Shown here: positions 5,892-13,255 of the stretch, one piece after another
Layout: each line of letters opens with the position of its first letter
How positions within the stretch are numbered: position 1 is the first letter of the stretch
DNA from: Bacteroides sp.
Lineage (GTDB): Bacteria > Bacteroidota > Bacteroidia > Bacteroidales > Bacteroidaceae
Length of the DNA stretch: 16,772 nt
Assembly (NCBI GenBank): GCA_030151885.1
Contig: JASLCG010000059.1
Coordinates: 1-16,772, forward strand
Reading direction: 5' to 3'
The notes under the pieces: generated by a model
Seen by the model: only the letters and a program-made list of their open reading frames with translations
What the model was told of the DNA's origin: nothing
The model's database searches: none
Position numbers and translations under genes: made by a program

Positions 5892-7067
5892 ATGGAGCCC
5901 ATAATAAAGAAAACCCCACGTATTGAATCTATTGACGCACTTCGTGGATTTGCTGTAATGGCAATACTGTTGGTTCACAGTTTAGAACATTTTATTTTTC
6001 CAATCTATCCTACCAATAGCCCACAGTGGCTTAATATATTAGATGAAGGCGTGTTTAACGTTACCTTTTCGCTTTTTGCAGGGAAAGCATATGCTATTTT
6101 TGCCATTCTTTTTGGTTTTACATTTTATATTCAAAGTGAAAATCAAAAGCGTAAAGGAAAAGATTTTGGATATCGATTTTTATGGCGATTGCTTTTATTA
6201 GTCGCTTTTGCAACATTGAATGCTGCTTTCTTTCCAGCAGGAGATGTTTTGTTACTCTTCTCTATTGTTGGTGTAGTACTTTTTATAGCTCGTAACTGGA
6301 ATAATAAGACCATCTTAATAGTGGCTATTCTCTTTTTACTACAGCCCGTAGAGTGGTTTCACTATGTTATGGGGCTCATTAATACCGATTATCAATTACC
6401 AAACCTAGGAGTAGGAGAGATGTATGCCGTAGTAGCAGAGAGTACAAAGAATAATTCACTGTTAGATTTCTTTTGGGTAAACATAACACTAGGGCAAAAA
6501 GCAAGTCTTTATTGGGCTGTTGGTGCTGGTAGATACCTACAAACAGCAGGTTTATTCCTTCTTGGTTTTTATTTAGGTAGAAAAGAGTTTTTCTTACCTA
6601 CTTTACAAAATACAAAGTTCTGGATTAAGGTGCTTATCTGTTCTGCCGTCGCTTTTGGTCCATTATACAGTCTAAAAGAGCAAATTACAACTACAGATGT
6701 TTCTCTAATCAATCAGACCGTAGGAACAGTATTTGATATGTGGCAAAAGTTGGCCTTTACTTTGGTATTAGTCTCTTCGTTTATATTGATTTATCAGAAA
6801 AATAGTTCTAAAAAGATATTTACTGATTTTAAATTTTATGGACGGATGAGTTTAACAAATTACATAACTCAATCTATCATTGGTGCTTTAATTTATTTTC
6901 CAATAGGACTTTATTTAGCTCCTTATTGTGGCTATACCCTTAGTCTATTTATTGGTATTTTGATGTGTGTAGTACAAGTTAAGTTCTGTAAATGGTGGTT
7001 GTCTAGCCACAAACAAGGTCCACTAGAATATGTATGGCATAAATGGACCTGGATTAGAAAGGGATAA
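5892..7067 (+). CDS. DUF418 family integral membrane protein
   Basis: 391 residues with about ten hydrophobic segments, roughly at 18-36, 54-80, 97-115, 117-133, 139-157, 203-228, 243-260, 284-301, 322-344 and 347-366. Both ends are diagnostic of the DUF418 family: RIESIDALRGFAVMAILLVH at 10-29, and GRMSLTNYITQS (317-328) with GPLEYVWHKWT (376-386). Members are inner-membrane proteins related in layout to acyltransferase-like proteins; their function is unproven, with transport or envelope modification both suggested by annotation. The gene begins 104 bp after the radical SAM gene and ends 6 bp before the DUF4130 gene, so it shares at least the downstream transcript. Its place between two genes that normally adjoin is unusual. 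Confidence 0.9.
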   Translation: MEPIIKKTPRIESIDALRGFAVMAILLVHSLEHFIFPIYPTNSPQWLNILDEGVFNVTFSLFAGKAYAIFAILFGFTFYIQSENQKRKGKDFGYRFLWRLLLLVAFATLNAAFFPAGDVLLLFSIVGVVLFIARNWNNKTILIVAILFLLQPVEWFHYVMGLINTDYQLPNLGVGEMYAVVAESTKNNSLLDFFWVNITLGQKASLYWAVGAGRYLQTAGLFLLGFYLGRKEFFLPTLQNTKFWIKVLICSAVAFGPLYSLKEQITTTDVSLINQTVGTVFDMWQKLAFTLVLVSSFILIYQKNSSKKIFTDFKFYGRMSLTNYITQSIIGALIYFPIGLYLAPYCGYTLSLFIGILMCVVQVKFCKWWLSSHKQGPLEYVWHKWTWIRKG

Positions 7068-7073
7068 TTATAA

Positions 7074-7838
7074 ATGATTCTGTTTTTCTACGATAAAACA
7101 TTCGAAGGACTCCTAACAGTTGTGTTCGATGCTTATAACCGAAAAACTTTTCCTGACAAGCTATTGCTAACAGGAGAGGTAGCTCCACTATTTGTGGAAG
7201 AGACGCATACTGTTATAACGCAAGAGGATGCAGCCAAAAGGGTTTGGGCTGGTTTAGAAAGACGACTTTCTAAGCAGGCATGTTATATGTTAACGAATGC
7301 TTGGCTATCTGAAGTAGTAGGAATTGACGAGGTGATATTTCGTTATATCTGTAAATGTTTTGATGCGAAAATAGATCGGTTTGAAATGAATTTTGGGGAT
7401 GAGGATGTATTGTATCTCTTTAAACAGGCAAAACGGGTGAGTAATGAAGGACATTATTTAGAGATGTTTGTCAGGTTTCAGAAGGCTAGCGATGATATTT
7501 ATTTTGCATCAGTAGCACCAGAGTGTAATGCTTTACCCATTGTAATTAATCATTTTACAGACCGATTTGCAGATCAGAAGTGGGTAATTTACGATGTTCG
7601 TAGGCACTATGGTTTTTATTACGATTTAAATAGTACGGTAGAGATAACATTAGAAGATGATACGCATTTGTTAAGTGGAAAACTGGATGAGCAATTAATG
7701 GCTCAAGATGAACATTATTTTCAAGAGTTATGGAAAGGGTATTTTGGAGCTATGGCTATAAAAGAGCGTATTAACCAAAGGTTACAACGCCAGCATATGC
7801 CTAAACGCTTTTGGAAATATTTAACAGAGAAGCAATAA
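7074..7838 (+). CDS. DUF4130 DNA-metabolism protein, radical SAM partner
   Basis: 254 residues, matching the DUF4130 / TIGR03915-type family found linked to the radical SAM repair protein. Conserved blocks are in order: FFYDKTFEGLLTVVFDAY (4-21), EGHYLEMFVRF (125-135), the PIVINHFTDRFADQKWVIYD region (155-174), HYGFYYD (178-184), and LWKGYFGAMAIKERIN with QRQHMPKRFWKYL (219-250). This is a complete stand-alone DUF4130 domain; the C-terminal uracil-DNA glycosylase fused to it in some species is absent and not encoded nearby. It is cytoplasmic, with a presumed DNA-processing role by association only. It lies 6 bp after DUF418 and its stop codon overlaps the terminator stem. Confidence 0.88.
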   Translation: MILFFYDKTFEGLLTVVFDAYNRKTFPDKLLLTGEVAPLFVEETHTVITQEDAAKRVWAGLERRLSKQACYMLTNAWLSEVVGIDEVIFRYICKCFDAKIDRFEMNFGDEDVLYLFKQAKRVSNEGHYLEMFVRFQKASDDIYFASVAPECNALPIVINHFTDRFADQKWVIYDVRRHYGFYYDLNSTVEITLEDDTHLLSGKLDEQLMAQDEHYFQELWKGYFGAMAIKERINQRLQRQHMPKRFWKYLTEKQ

Positions 7839-7874
7839 AAAAGCTTCACTACCCCAAAGTAGTGAAGCTTTTTT
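7837..7874. terminator. Bidirectional terminator, 16-bp stem
   Basis: The left arm 7837-7852 (A6 then GCTTCACTAC) pairs perfectly with 7859-7874 around a 6-nt loop. A- and T-runs on opposite sides make it functional in both directions, ending the DUF4130 operon and the convergent fumarase gene. It begins inside the DUF4130 stop codon. Confidence 0.9.
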
Positions 7875-7889
7875 TATATTCTTTAGTGA

Positions 7890-9290
7890 TTAGTCAATAT
7901 CGCCGACCATTTTTGTTGGGTCTACCAATTCATCAAACTCCTCAGCAGTAATGTGCCCCGATTTAATGGCTGCTTCTTTTAAGGTTAAGCCCTCTTGAAA
8001 AGCTTGTTGGGCAATAGCAGCAGCCTTGTAATACCCAATTTTAGGGTTAAGTGCTGTTACAAGCATTAGTGAGTTGTCTAGATGGTTTTTAATATTCTCC
8101 TTAACAGGCTCAATACCTATGGCACAATGGTTGTTAAAACTGCAACATCCCTCTCCAATAAGTCTTGCACTGTGTAGAAAATTATAAATCATCATTGGTT
8201 TAAATACGTTCAGTTCAAAATGGCCATTAGAACCTCCAATACCTATTGCTACGTCATTTCCCATAACTTGTGCAGCAATCATAGTTAATGCTTCTGCTTG
8301 GGTAGGATTTACTTTTCCAGGCATAATAGAAGATCCTGGCTCATTTGTTGGGATTGTTATCTCTCCGATTCCACATCTAGGTCCTGAACTCAATATTCTA
8401 ATGTCGTTTGCAATCTTCATCAAGCTAACTGCAACTGTTTTTAAAGCTCCATGTGCCTCTACAATGGCATCGTGAGCAGCTAAAGCCTCAAACTTATTAG
8501 GTGCTGTTATAAAAGGTAGCCCTGTAAGTTTGGCAATCTCTTTAGCCACATTTGTAGCATAGTTTGGTGGTGTGTTAATACCTGTACCAACCGCTGTACC
8601 CCCTAATGCAAGCTCAGTTAAATGCTTTTGGGCATTTCTGATGGTGTTTAAGCCATGATTAAGTTGTGCAACGTATCCACTAAACTCTTGTCCTAATGTA
8701 AGTGGAGTTGCATCCATAAAATGAGTTCGCCCAATTTTTACAATTTGCATGAACTCTTTACTTTTAGCAGCTAACGTATTGCGTAACTTTCTGATACCAG
8801 GTATTGTAACCTCTTCTAGCATTCTGTATGCAGCAATATGCATGGCAGTAGGGAAAGTATCGTTTGATGATTGAGATTTATTTACATCATCGTTTGGTAA
8901 TAGTACTTTTTCTTTGTCGGTTAGTAAGCCGCCATTAAGAACGTGTGCACGGTTTGCAATAACCTCATTTACGTTCATATTACTTTGTGTGCCACTACCT
9001 GTTTGCCATACTACCAGTGGGAAGGAGTCGTCTAGTTTTCCAGCTATAATTTCATCGCAAACTAGACCTATTAAGTTGCATTTTTCTTCCGATAAAATAC
9101 CTGCCTTGAAGTTGGTGATTGCTGCTGCTTTTTTTAGATATGCAAAAGCATGTATCACTTCTATGGGCATACGGTTGGTAGCTTGTGCTATTTTAAAGTT
9201 GTTTATACTTCGTTGAGTCTGTGCTCCATAGTATGCTTCTAATGGAACTTTAACCTCTCCCAAAGTATCTTTTTCTATTCTATATTTCAT
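7890..9290 (-). CDS. fumC: Fumarate hydratase class II
   Basis: 466 residues, the usual length for class II (iron-independent, tetrameric) fumarase, which interconverts fumarate and malate in the cytoplasm. All family blocks are present: TGSGTQSNMNVNEV (97-110), KSQSSNDTFPTAMH (138-151), GRTHFMDATP (187-196, with H190), and the signature GSSIMPGKVNP (319-329), whose flexible loop carries the catalytic serine. GxQxxxN-type fumarase features, rather than aspartase ones, favour FumC, although aspartate ammonia-lyase is a close relative. The gene is monocistronic, convergent with the DUF4130 operon and divergent from the glycosidase. On the minus strand, TGATTTTG (9349-9356) is one base off TAnnTTTG and could be its -7 element. 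Confidence 0.95.
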   Translation of the reverse strand: MKYRIEKDTLGEVKVPLEAYYGAQTQRSINNFKIAQATNRMPIEVIHAFAYLKKAAAITNFKAGILSEEKCNLIGLVCDEIIAGKLDDSFPLVVWQTGSGTQSNMNVNEVIANRAHVLNGGLLTDKEKVLLPNDDVNKSQSSNDTFPTAMHIAAYRMLEEVTIPGIRKLRNTLAAKSKEFMQIVKIGRTHFMDATPLTLGQEFSGYVAQLNHGLNTIRNAQKHLTELALGGTAVGTGINTPPNYATNVAKEIAKLTGLPFITAPNKFEALAAHDAIVEAHGALKTVAVSLMKIANDIRILSSGPRCGIGEITIPTNEPGSSIMPGKVNPTQAEALTMIAAQVMGNDVAIGIGGSNGHFELNVFKPMMIYNFLHSARLIGEGCCSFNNHCAIGIEPVKENIKNHLDNSLMLVTALNPKIGYYKAAAIAQQAFQEGLTLKEAAIKSGHITAEEFDELVDPTKMVGDID

Positions 9291-9801
9291 AATTCTATCG
9301 ATCTTATAATTTATAACGAATCTAAATTAAAATAGTTTTTAAAATTGACAAAATCAAGTACTATCTCTGCTTATTTTAGTCTAAATTATACTTTAGTTAG
9401 ATTTAAAGAACTTCATATCCAGCCTTCTATATGTATGTACAGCCATAATATAAGTGTTGCTGTTGGGGTTAAATAATAATTAAAAAGAAAGAAAAGTTAT
9501 TACAGATGTAATTCAGTATGAGGTGTATTTTAGCAATCCTATATAGGCTTAGAGCCTCTTTCTTACTTATAGCACTAGAAAATATCAGCTTTTTAAAATT
9601 ACTTTTATAGTACTGATTACTAGTGTTATATATTAATATCAGTAGTAATGAAGTAGTGTGTTTTAAGGGGGCATTACTGACAAGAGTTTTTAGTGAATAG
9701 GTAAAAGTGGAATTGTTGTAAAATGATATTTACTTAGTTTTAGAATAATTTAAAAACGGTATAATATTTAAGCTATTACAGCTTCTAAAATTTATTATTG
9801 A
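9291..9801. other. 511-bp divergent intergenic region, no gene seen
   Basis: AT-rich spacer between the divergent fumarase and glycosidase genes, so it should hold both promoters. I find no exact TAnnTTTG on the glycosidase side and no recognisable gene remnant. The only ATG-started frame of note (9518-9610, 30 codons, plus) has no family features and is probably chance. Confidence 0.5.
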
Positions 9802-11523
9802 ATGAAAAATACATTTTTATTGTTTGTAGCGACTTTAATATCGCCCTTTGTTTCTGGACAGTCCATGCGTATGGATACCTATTGTAATCCATTGAATATA
9901 GATTATACCTATATGATATATAATGCTCATAAAGACATTTCATATAGGTCGGGTGCAGATCCTGCTGTTGTTGAGTTTAGAGGCGAATATTATATGTTTG
10001 TAACCCGATCTCATGGCTACTGGCACTCTTATGATTTGCAAAACTGGCATTTTATAGAGCCACAAAACTGGTATTTTGAAGGGTCTAATGCACCAGCTGC
10101 TCATAATTATAAGGATTCTGTGCTTTATGTAACGGGGAATCCATCTGGACATATGAGTGTACTTTATACAGATAACCCTAAAAAAGGAGATTGGAAGGCT
10201 GTTCCTTCTATCTTAAATGATTTACAAGATCCAGACTTATTTATTGATGATGATGGACAAGCCTATATGTTTTGGGGGTCGTCTAATGTATATCCTATCC
10301 GTGGAAGAAAATTAAATAAAGATAAGAGATTTATTGCCGATGAAGAGATTGTGCCGTTATTTAATCTGAATGCTAAAGTCCATGGTTGGGAAAGGTTTGG
10401 AGAGAACCACTCTGATACCCTACTTGCTGGATATATGGAAGGTCCTTGGTTAACCAAACATAATGGTAAATATTATATGCAGTATGGGGCTCCTGGTACA
10501 GAGTTTAATGTGTATGGAGATGGTGTATATGTAGCCGATAATCCACTAGGTCCTTATAAATATCAGAAGCATAATCCTGTATCTTATAAGCCTGGTGGCT
10601 ATATGAATGGTGCCGGTCATGGAAGTACTGTGATTGGTCCTGGAGGACATTATTGGCATTTTGCTACAATGGATTACTCTGTTAATATGAATTGGGAGAG
10701 AAGACTATGTATGTTTCCAACTTACTTTGATAAAGATGGAATAATGTACACTGATAGCCGCTTTGGAGACTACCCTAGATATGCACCATCTGTAGCTGGT
10801 AAACATGGAAAATTTAGAGGATGGATGTTACTATCTTACAATAAACCTGTATCCGTCTCTTCTGTAGGTTATGGATCGAGTGCAAAGAGTCTTACAGATG
10901 AAGTAGCTAAGACAGCGTGGATAGCAGCTGTAAATGATGATACTCAGTGGGTTATTATTGATTTAGAAGAGCTTGCAGAGATGTATGCAGTTCAGATAAA
11001 TTATGCTGACTATAAATCGGATATGTACGGAAGGATTCCAGGTCTTAAACATCAGTACTTATTGGAGGGTTCAATAGATGGTAAAGAGTGGTTTACACTT
11101 GTCGATAAAAGTAAAAGTTATAAAGATACACCAAACGATTATGTTGAGCTAGATAAACCTGTAAAGGTGCGTTATGTGAAATATAAAAATGTTGAAGTAC
11201 CTACGCCATATTTAAGTATATCGGAAATTAGAGTGTTTGGTAAGGGGTTAGGAAAAGCCCCAAGTAAGGTTAAAAAAGTTGTTTTGGATAGACAAGTTGA
11301 TCGAAGAGATGTTTTAGTAAGTTGGAAGTCTGTTGATAATGCGCAAGGCTATCATGTTATTTGGGGAATAGCTCCAGATAAGTTATACAGTTCATGGATG
11401 GTTTATGGCGATACAGAATTATTACTAAAGTCGCTATCTACAGATCAAGATTATTACTTTACTATAGAACCCTTTAATGAAAATGGGGTAGGAATGCGCT
11501 CAGAAGTAATTTATTTAGAGTAG
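9802..11523 (+). CDS. Secreted GH43-like glycosidase with discoidin and FN3 modules
   Basis: 573 residues. Residues 1-19 are a signal peptide ending FVSG before Gln-Ser, without a lipobox. Residues about 25-335 form a family-43-type five-bladed propeller with the expected acidic triad: D53 in SGADPAVV (base), D143 or D145 in QDPDLFIDDDG (pKa modulator) and E213 in GYMEGPWL (acid). Residues 345-480 look like an F5/8 type C (discoidin-like) carbohydrate-binding module, and 486-573 like a fibronectin type III domain (VSWKSVDNAQGYHVIWG). The family acts mainly on arabinose- or xylose-containing glycans or beta-galactans; the substrate is not assignable here. There is no Por secretion C-terminal domain, so it is probably periplasmic. 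No SusC/SusD pair or regulator adjoins it, so it is not in an obvious polysaccharide-utilisation locus. Confidence 0.88.
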   Translation: MKNTFLLFVATLISPFVSGQSMRMDTYCNPLNIDYTYMIYNAHKDISYRSGADPAVVEFRGEYYMFVTRSHGYWHSYDLQNWHFIEPQNWYFEGSNAPAAHNYKDSVLYVTGNPSGHMSVLYTDNPKKGDWKAVPSILNDLQDPDLFIDDDGQAYMFWGSSNVYPIRGRKLNKDKRFIADEEIVPLFNLNAKVHGWERFGENHSDTLLAGYMEGPWLTKHNGKYYMQYGAPGTEFNVYGDGVYVADNPLGPYKYQKHNPVSYKPGGYMNGAGHGSTVIGPGGHYWHFATMDYSVNMNWERRLCMFPTYFDKDGIMYTDSRFGDYPRYAPSVAGKHGKFRGWMLLSYNKPVSVSSVGYGSSAKSLTDEVAKTAWIAAVNDDTQWVIIDLEELAEMYAVQINYADYKSDMYGRIPGLKHQYLLEGSIDGKEWFTLVDKSKSYKDTPNDYVELDKPVKVRYVKYKNVEVPTPYLSISEIRVFGKGLGKAPSKVKKVVLDRQVDRRDVLVSWKSVDNAQGYHVIWGIAPDKLYSSWMVYGDTELLLKSLSTDQDYYFTIEPFNENGVGMRSEVIYLE

Positions 11524-11551
11524 TTTTATTTGTAGTAATACCAGCAAAATA

Positions 11552-11587
11552 AAAGGAGTCTTACAATAATTATTGTAAGACTCCTTT
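11552..11587. terminator. 36-bp perfect palindrome, bidirectional terminator
   Basis: Positions 11552-11569 (AAAGGAGTCTTACAATAA) are exactly complementary to 11570-11587, giving an 18-bp arm with no spacer, so the RNA loop forms from the central AATT. A- and T-tracts flank the stem on both sides. It lies between the convergent glycosidase and dihydrolipoyl dehydrogenase genes. Confidence 0.88.
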
Positions 11588-11621
11588 ATTATTTGGCAAA
11601 TATAATAATTAGGTTTATACC

Positions 11622-12971
11622 TTATAAGTTTTGGAATATAGCAACTACTGTTGGGTGTGGAAATACAAACTTCTGCATTTTAGCCAATGTATAGCCTTCT
11701 GCAATAGCCATTGCTCCAATTGATATAATTTCTGATGATGGATTACCAATCATGTGTATACCCAAGATAGCTTCATTTTCTGCACTTACTAATACTTTAA
11801 TAAATCCAGGAGTTTCAAAATCATTATCTAATATGTATCTACCAGCTTGAGCAAATGGAGCTTTCGTTACTTTATATGCAATGTTTTGTGCTTTTAACTG
11901 CTCTTCTGTTGCACCAACAGATGCTATTTCTGGATTTGTATATACTACTGCAGGAATGCTGTTGTAGTTCAAACTATCTTCCATACCTAAAATAGTACTT
12001 GCAGCAACTCTAGCTTCGTGCATAGCTGTATGTGCCAACATTGAACCTCCAATTGCATCTCCACAAGCGTACACATGAGGGTGAGAAGTCTGCATCTGCT
12101 CGTTAACAGCGATAGCAGCTCTATTCATTTTAATGTTTAGAGACTCTAAATTTAGCTTATCAGTAGCTGGTTTTCTACCTACTGCTAGTAAAAGCAAGTC
12201 GTTTGCAAGAACTTCTTCTTTCCCGTCTTTAGAAATTGTAATGGTTTTACCATCTATTTTTTCAGCTTTAGCAGCTAAATGGAAAGTAATGCCTTTTTGT
12301 TCGTACTGTTGACGAATCATTCCTGCGAATTCTCTGTCCATTGTTGGCAGAATTTCCGTAGCCATCTCTACTAAATCTACCTTAGTTCCAAGAGTAGCAA
12401 ATAGTGATGCAAACTCTAGGCCTAAGACTCCACCACCAATAACAGTTAAGCTTTTAGGTGCTTCGGTTAAATCTAGTATCTCTCTTGATGTGATGTATTC
12501 TGCGCTCTCTATCCCTTTAATAGGAGGAATAGCACTTGTAGAACCTGCACCAATAATAACGTCTTTAGCATTATATACTTTGTCTCCTGCTTTAATACGG
12601 ATTGTACCATCAGCATTTTCGCCATCTATATGAGCAAACTCGTTGATTATTGTAGCACCACTTGCACCTAGCCCCTGAGATAATCCCATGCCAAGTGCTT
12701 GAATGATTTGGCTTTTACGTTGACTAATCTCTGCATAGTTAAATGTAAGATCTCCAGATGTTTTTACACCTACTTTATTTGCTGTTTTTACTGTATCATA
12801 TACATTAGCAGAGTGTAGGAGTGCTTTTGTAGGCATACAACCTTCGTTAAGGCATACACCACCTAGTTTACTCTTTTCAAATACTACTAAAGATTTTCCT
12901 TGTGGAGTTAAACCACGGATAGCAGCTATACCAACTGGTCCTCCACCAATTATTGCAACGTCGTAAATCAT
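11622..12971 (-). CDS. lpdA: Dihydrolipoyl dehydrogenase (E3)
   Basis: 449 residues. The FAD-binding GGGPVG is at 9-14, the redox-active disulfide is C40 and C45 in GGVCLNEGCMPTK, the NAD-binding Rossmann motif is VIGGGVLGLEF in the middle, and ACGDAIGGSMLAHTAMHEA is the second FAD motif. The enzyme reoxidises dihydrolipoamide in 2-oxoacid dehydrogenase complexes or the glycine cleavage system, reducing NAD. The C-terminus is unusual: it reads FPHPTVVAIFQNL and stops, whereas Lpd normally has HPTxxE followed by a longer tail. The active-site histidine is present but its glutamate partner is replaced by alanine. It could be an E3 with altered kinetics or a related flavoprotein disulfide reductase. 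It is monocistronic, with no E1/E2 genes nearby. Confidence 0.88.
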   Translation of the reverse strand: MIYDVAIIGGGPVGIAAIRGLTPQGKSLVVFEKSKLGGVCLNEGCMPTKALLHSANVYDTVKTANKVGVKTSGDLTFNYAEISQRKSQIIQALGMGLSQGLGASGATIINEFAHIDGENADGTIRIKAGDKVYNAKDVIIGAGSTSAIPPIKGIESAEYITSREILDLTEAPKSLTVIGGGVLGLEFASLFATLGTKVDLVEMATEILPTMDREFAGMIRQQYEQKGITFHLAAKAEKIDGKTITISKDGKEEVLANDLLLLAVGRKPATDKLNLESLNIKMNRAAIAVNEQMQTSHPHVYACGDAIGGSMLAHTAMHEARVAASTILGMEDSLNYNSIPAVVYTNPEIASVGATEEQLKAQNIAYKVTKAPFAQAGRYILDNDFETPGFIKVLVSAENEAILGIHMIGNPSSEIISIGAMAIAEGYTLAKMQKFVFPHPTVVAIFQNL

Positions 12972-13255
12972 ATTCTTATTCTTTATATTTTATAATGTCT
13001 GGGTTAATAATCTATTGGAATTATTTTCCAAAGGAAATGATTATATTTGATATAAGCAAGTATTTAAAGATTATTAGGAAATTGTATGTAGGAATAGGTT
13101 ATTATTGTACTTAGTTTGTATCTCTCATAGGTATGGCTAGAAAAGTATTAAAGTCATTTTATCTTAATGTTTTCTTCTAATTAGCTTAGCCTAGAAGTAT
13201 CTGTTTTGTAATAATGTTTCGAGAGATTTGTGTCATAGAAATAATACAAATCAAT

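Noticed and set aside
8914..9216. Plus-strand 100-codon frame inside fumarase
   Set aside because: It is antisense to a fully conserved part of fumC (TGSGTQSNMNVNEV region) and shows no domain of its own.
9518..9610. Possible 30-residue small protein MRCILAILYRLRAS...
   Set aside because: It is hydrophobic and ATG-started, but has no visible ribosome or promoter signal and no recognisable family; a frame this short is expected by chance in AT-rich spacer.
13214..13255. Upstream ATG for the TonB-dependent receptor
   Set aside because: The 14 added residues (MFREICVIEIIQIN) would precede and spoil an otherwise normal signal peptide that begins at 13256.
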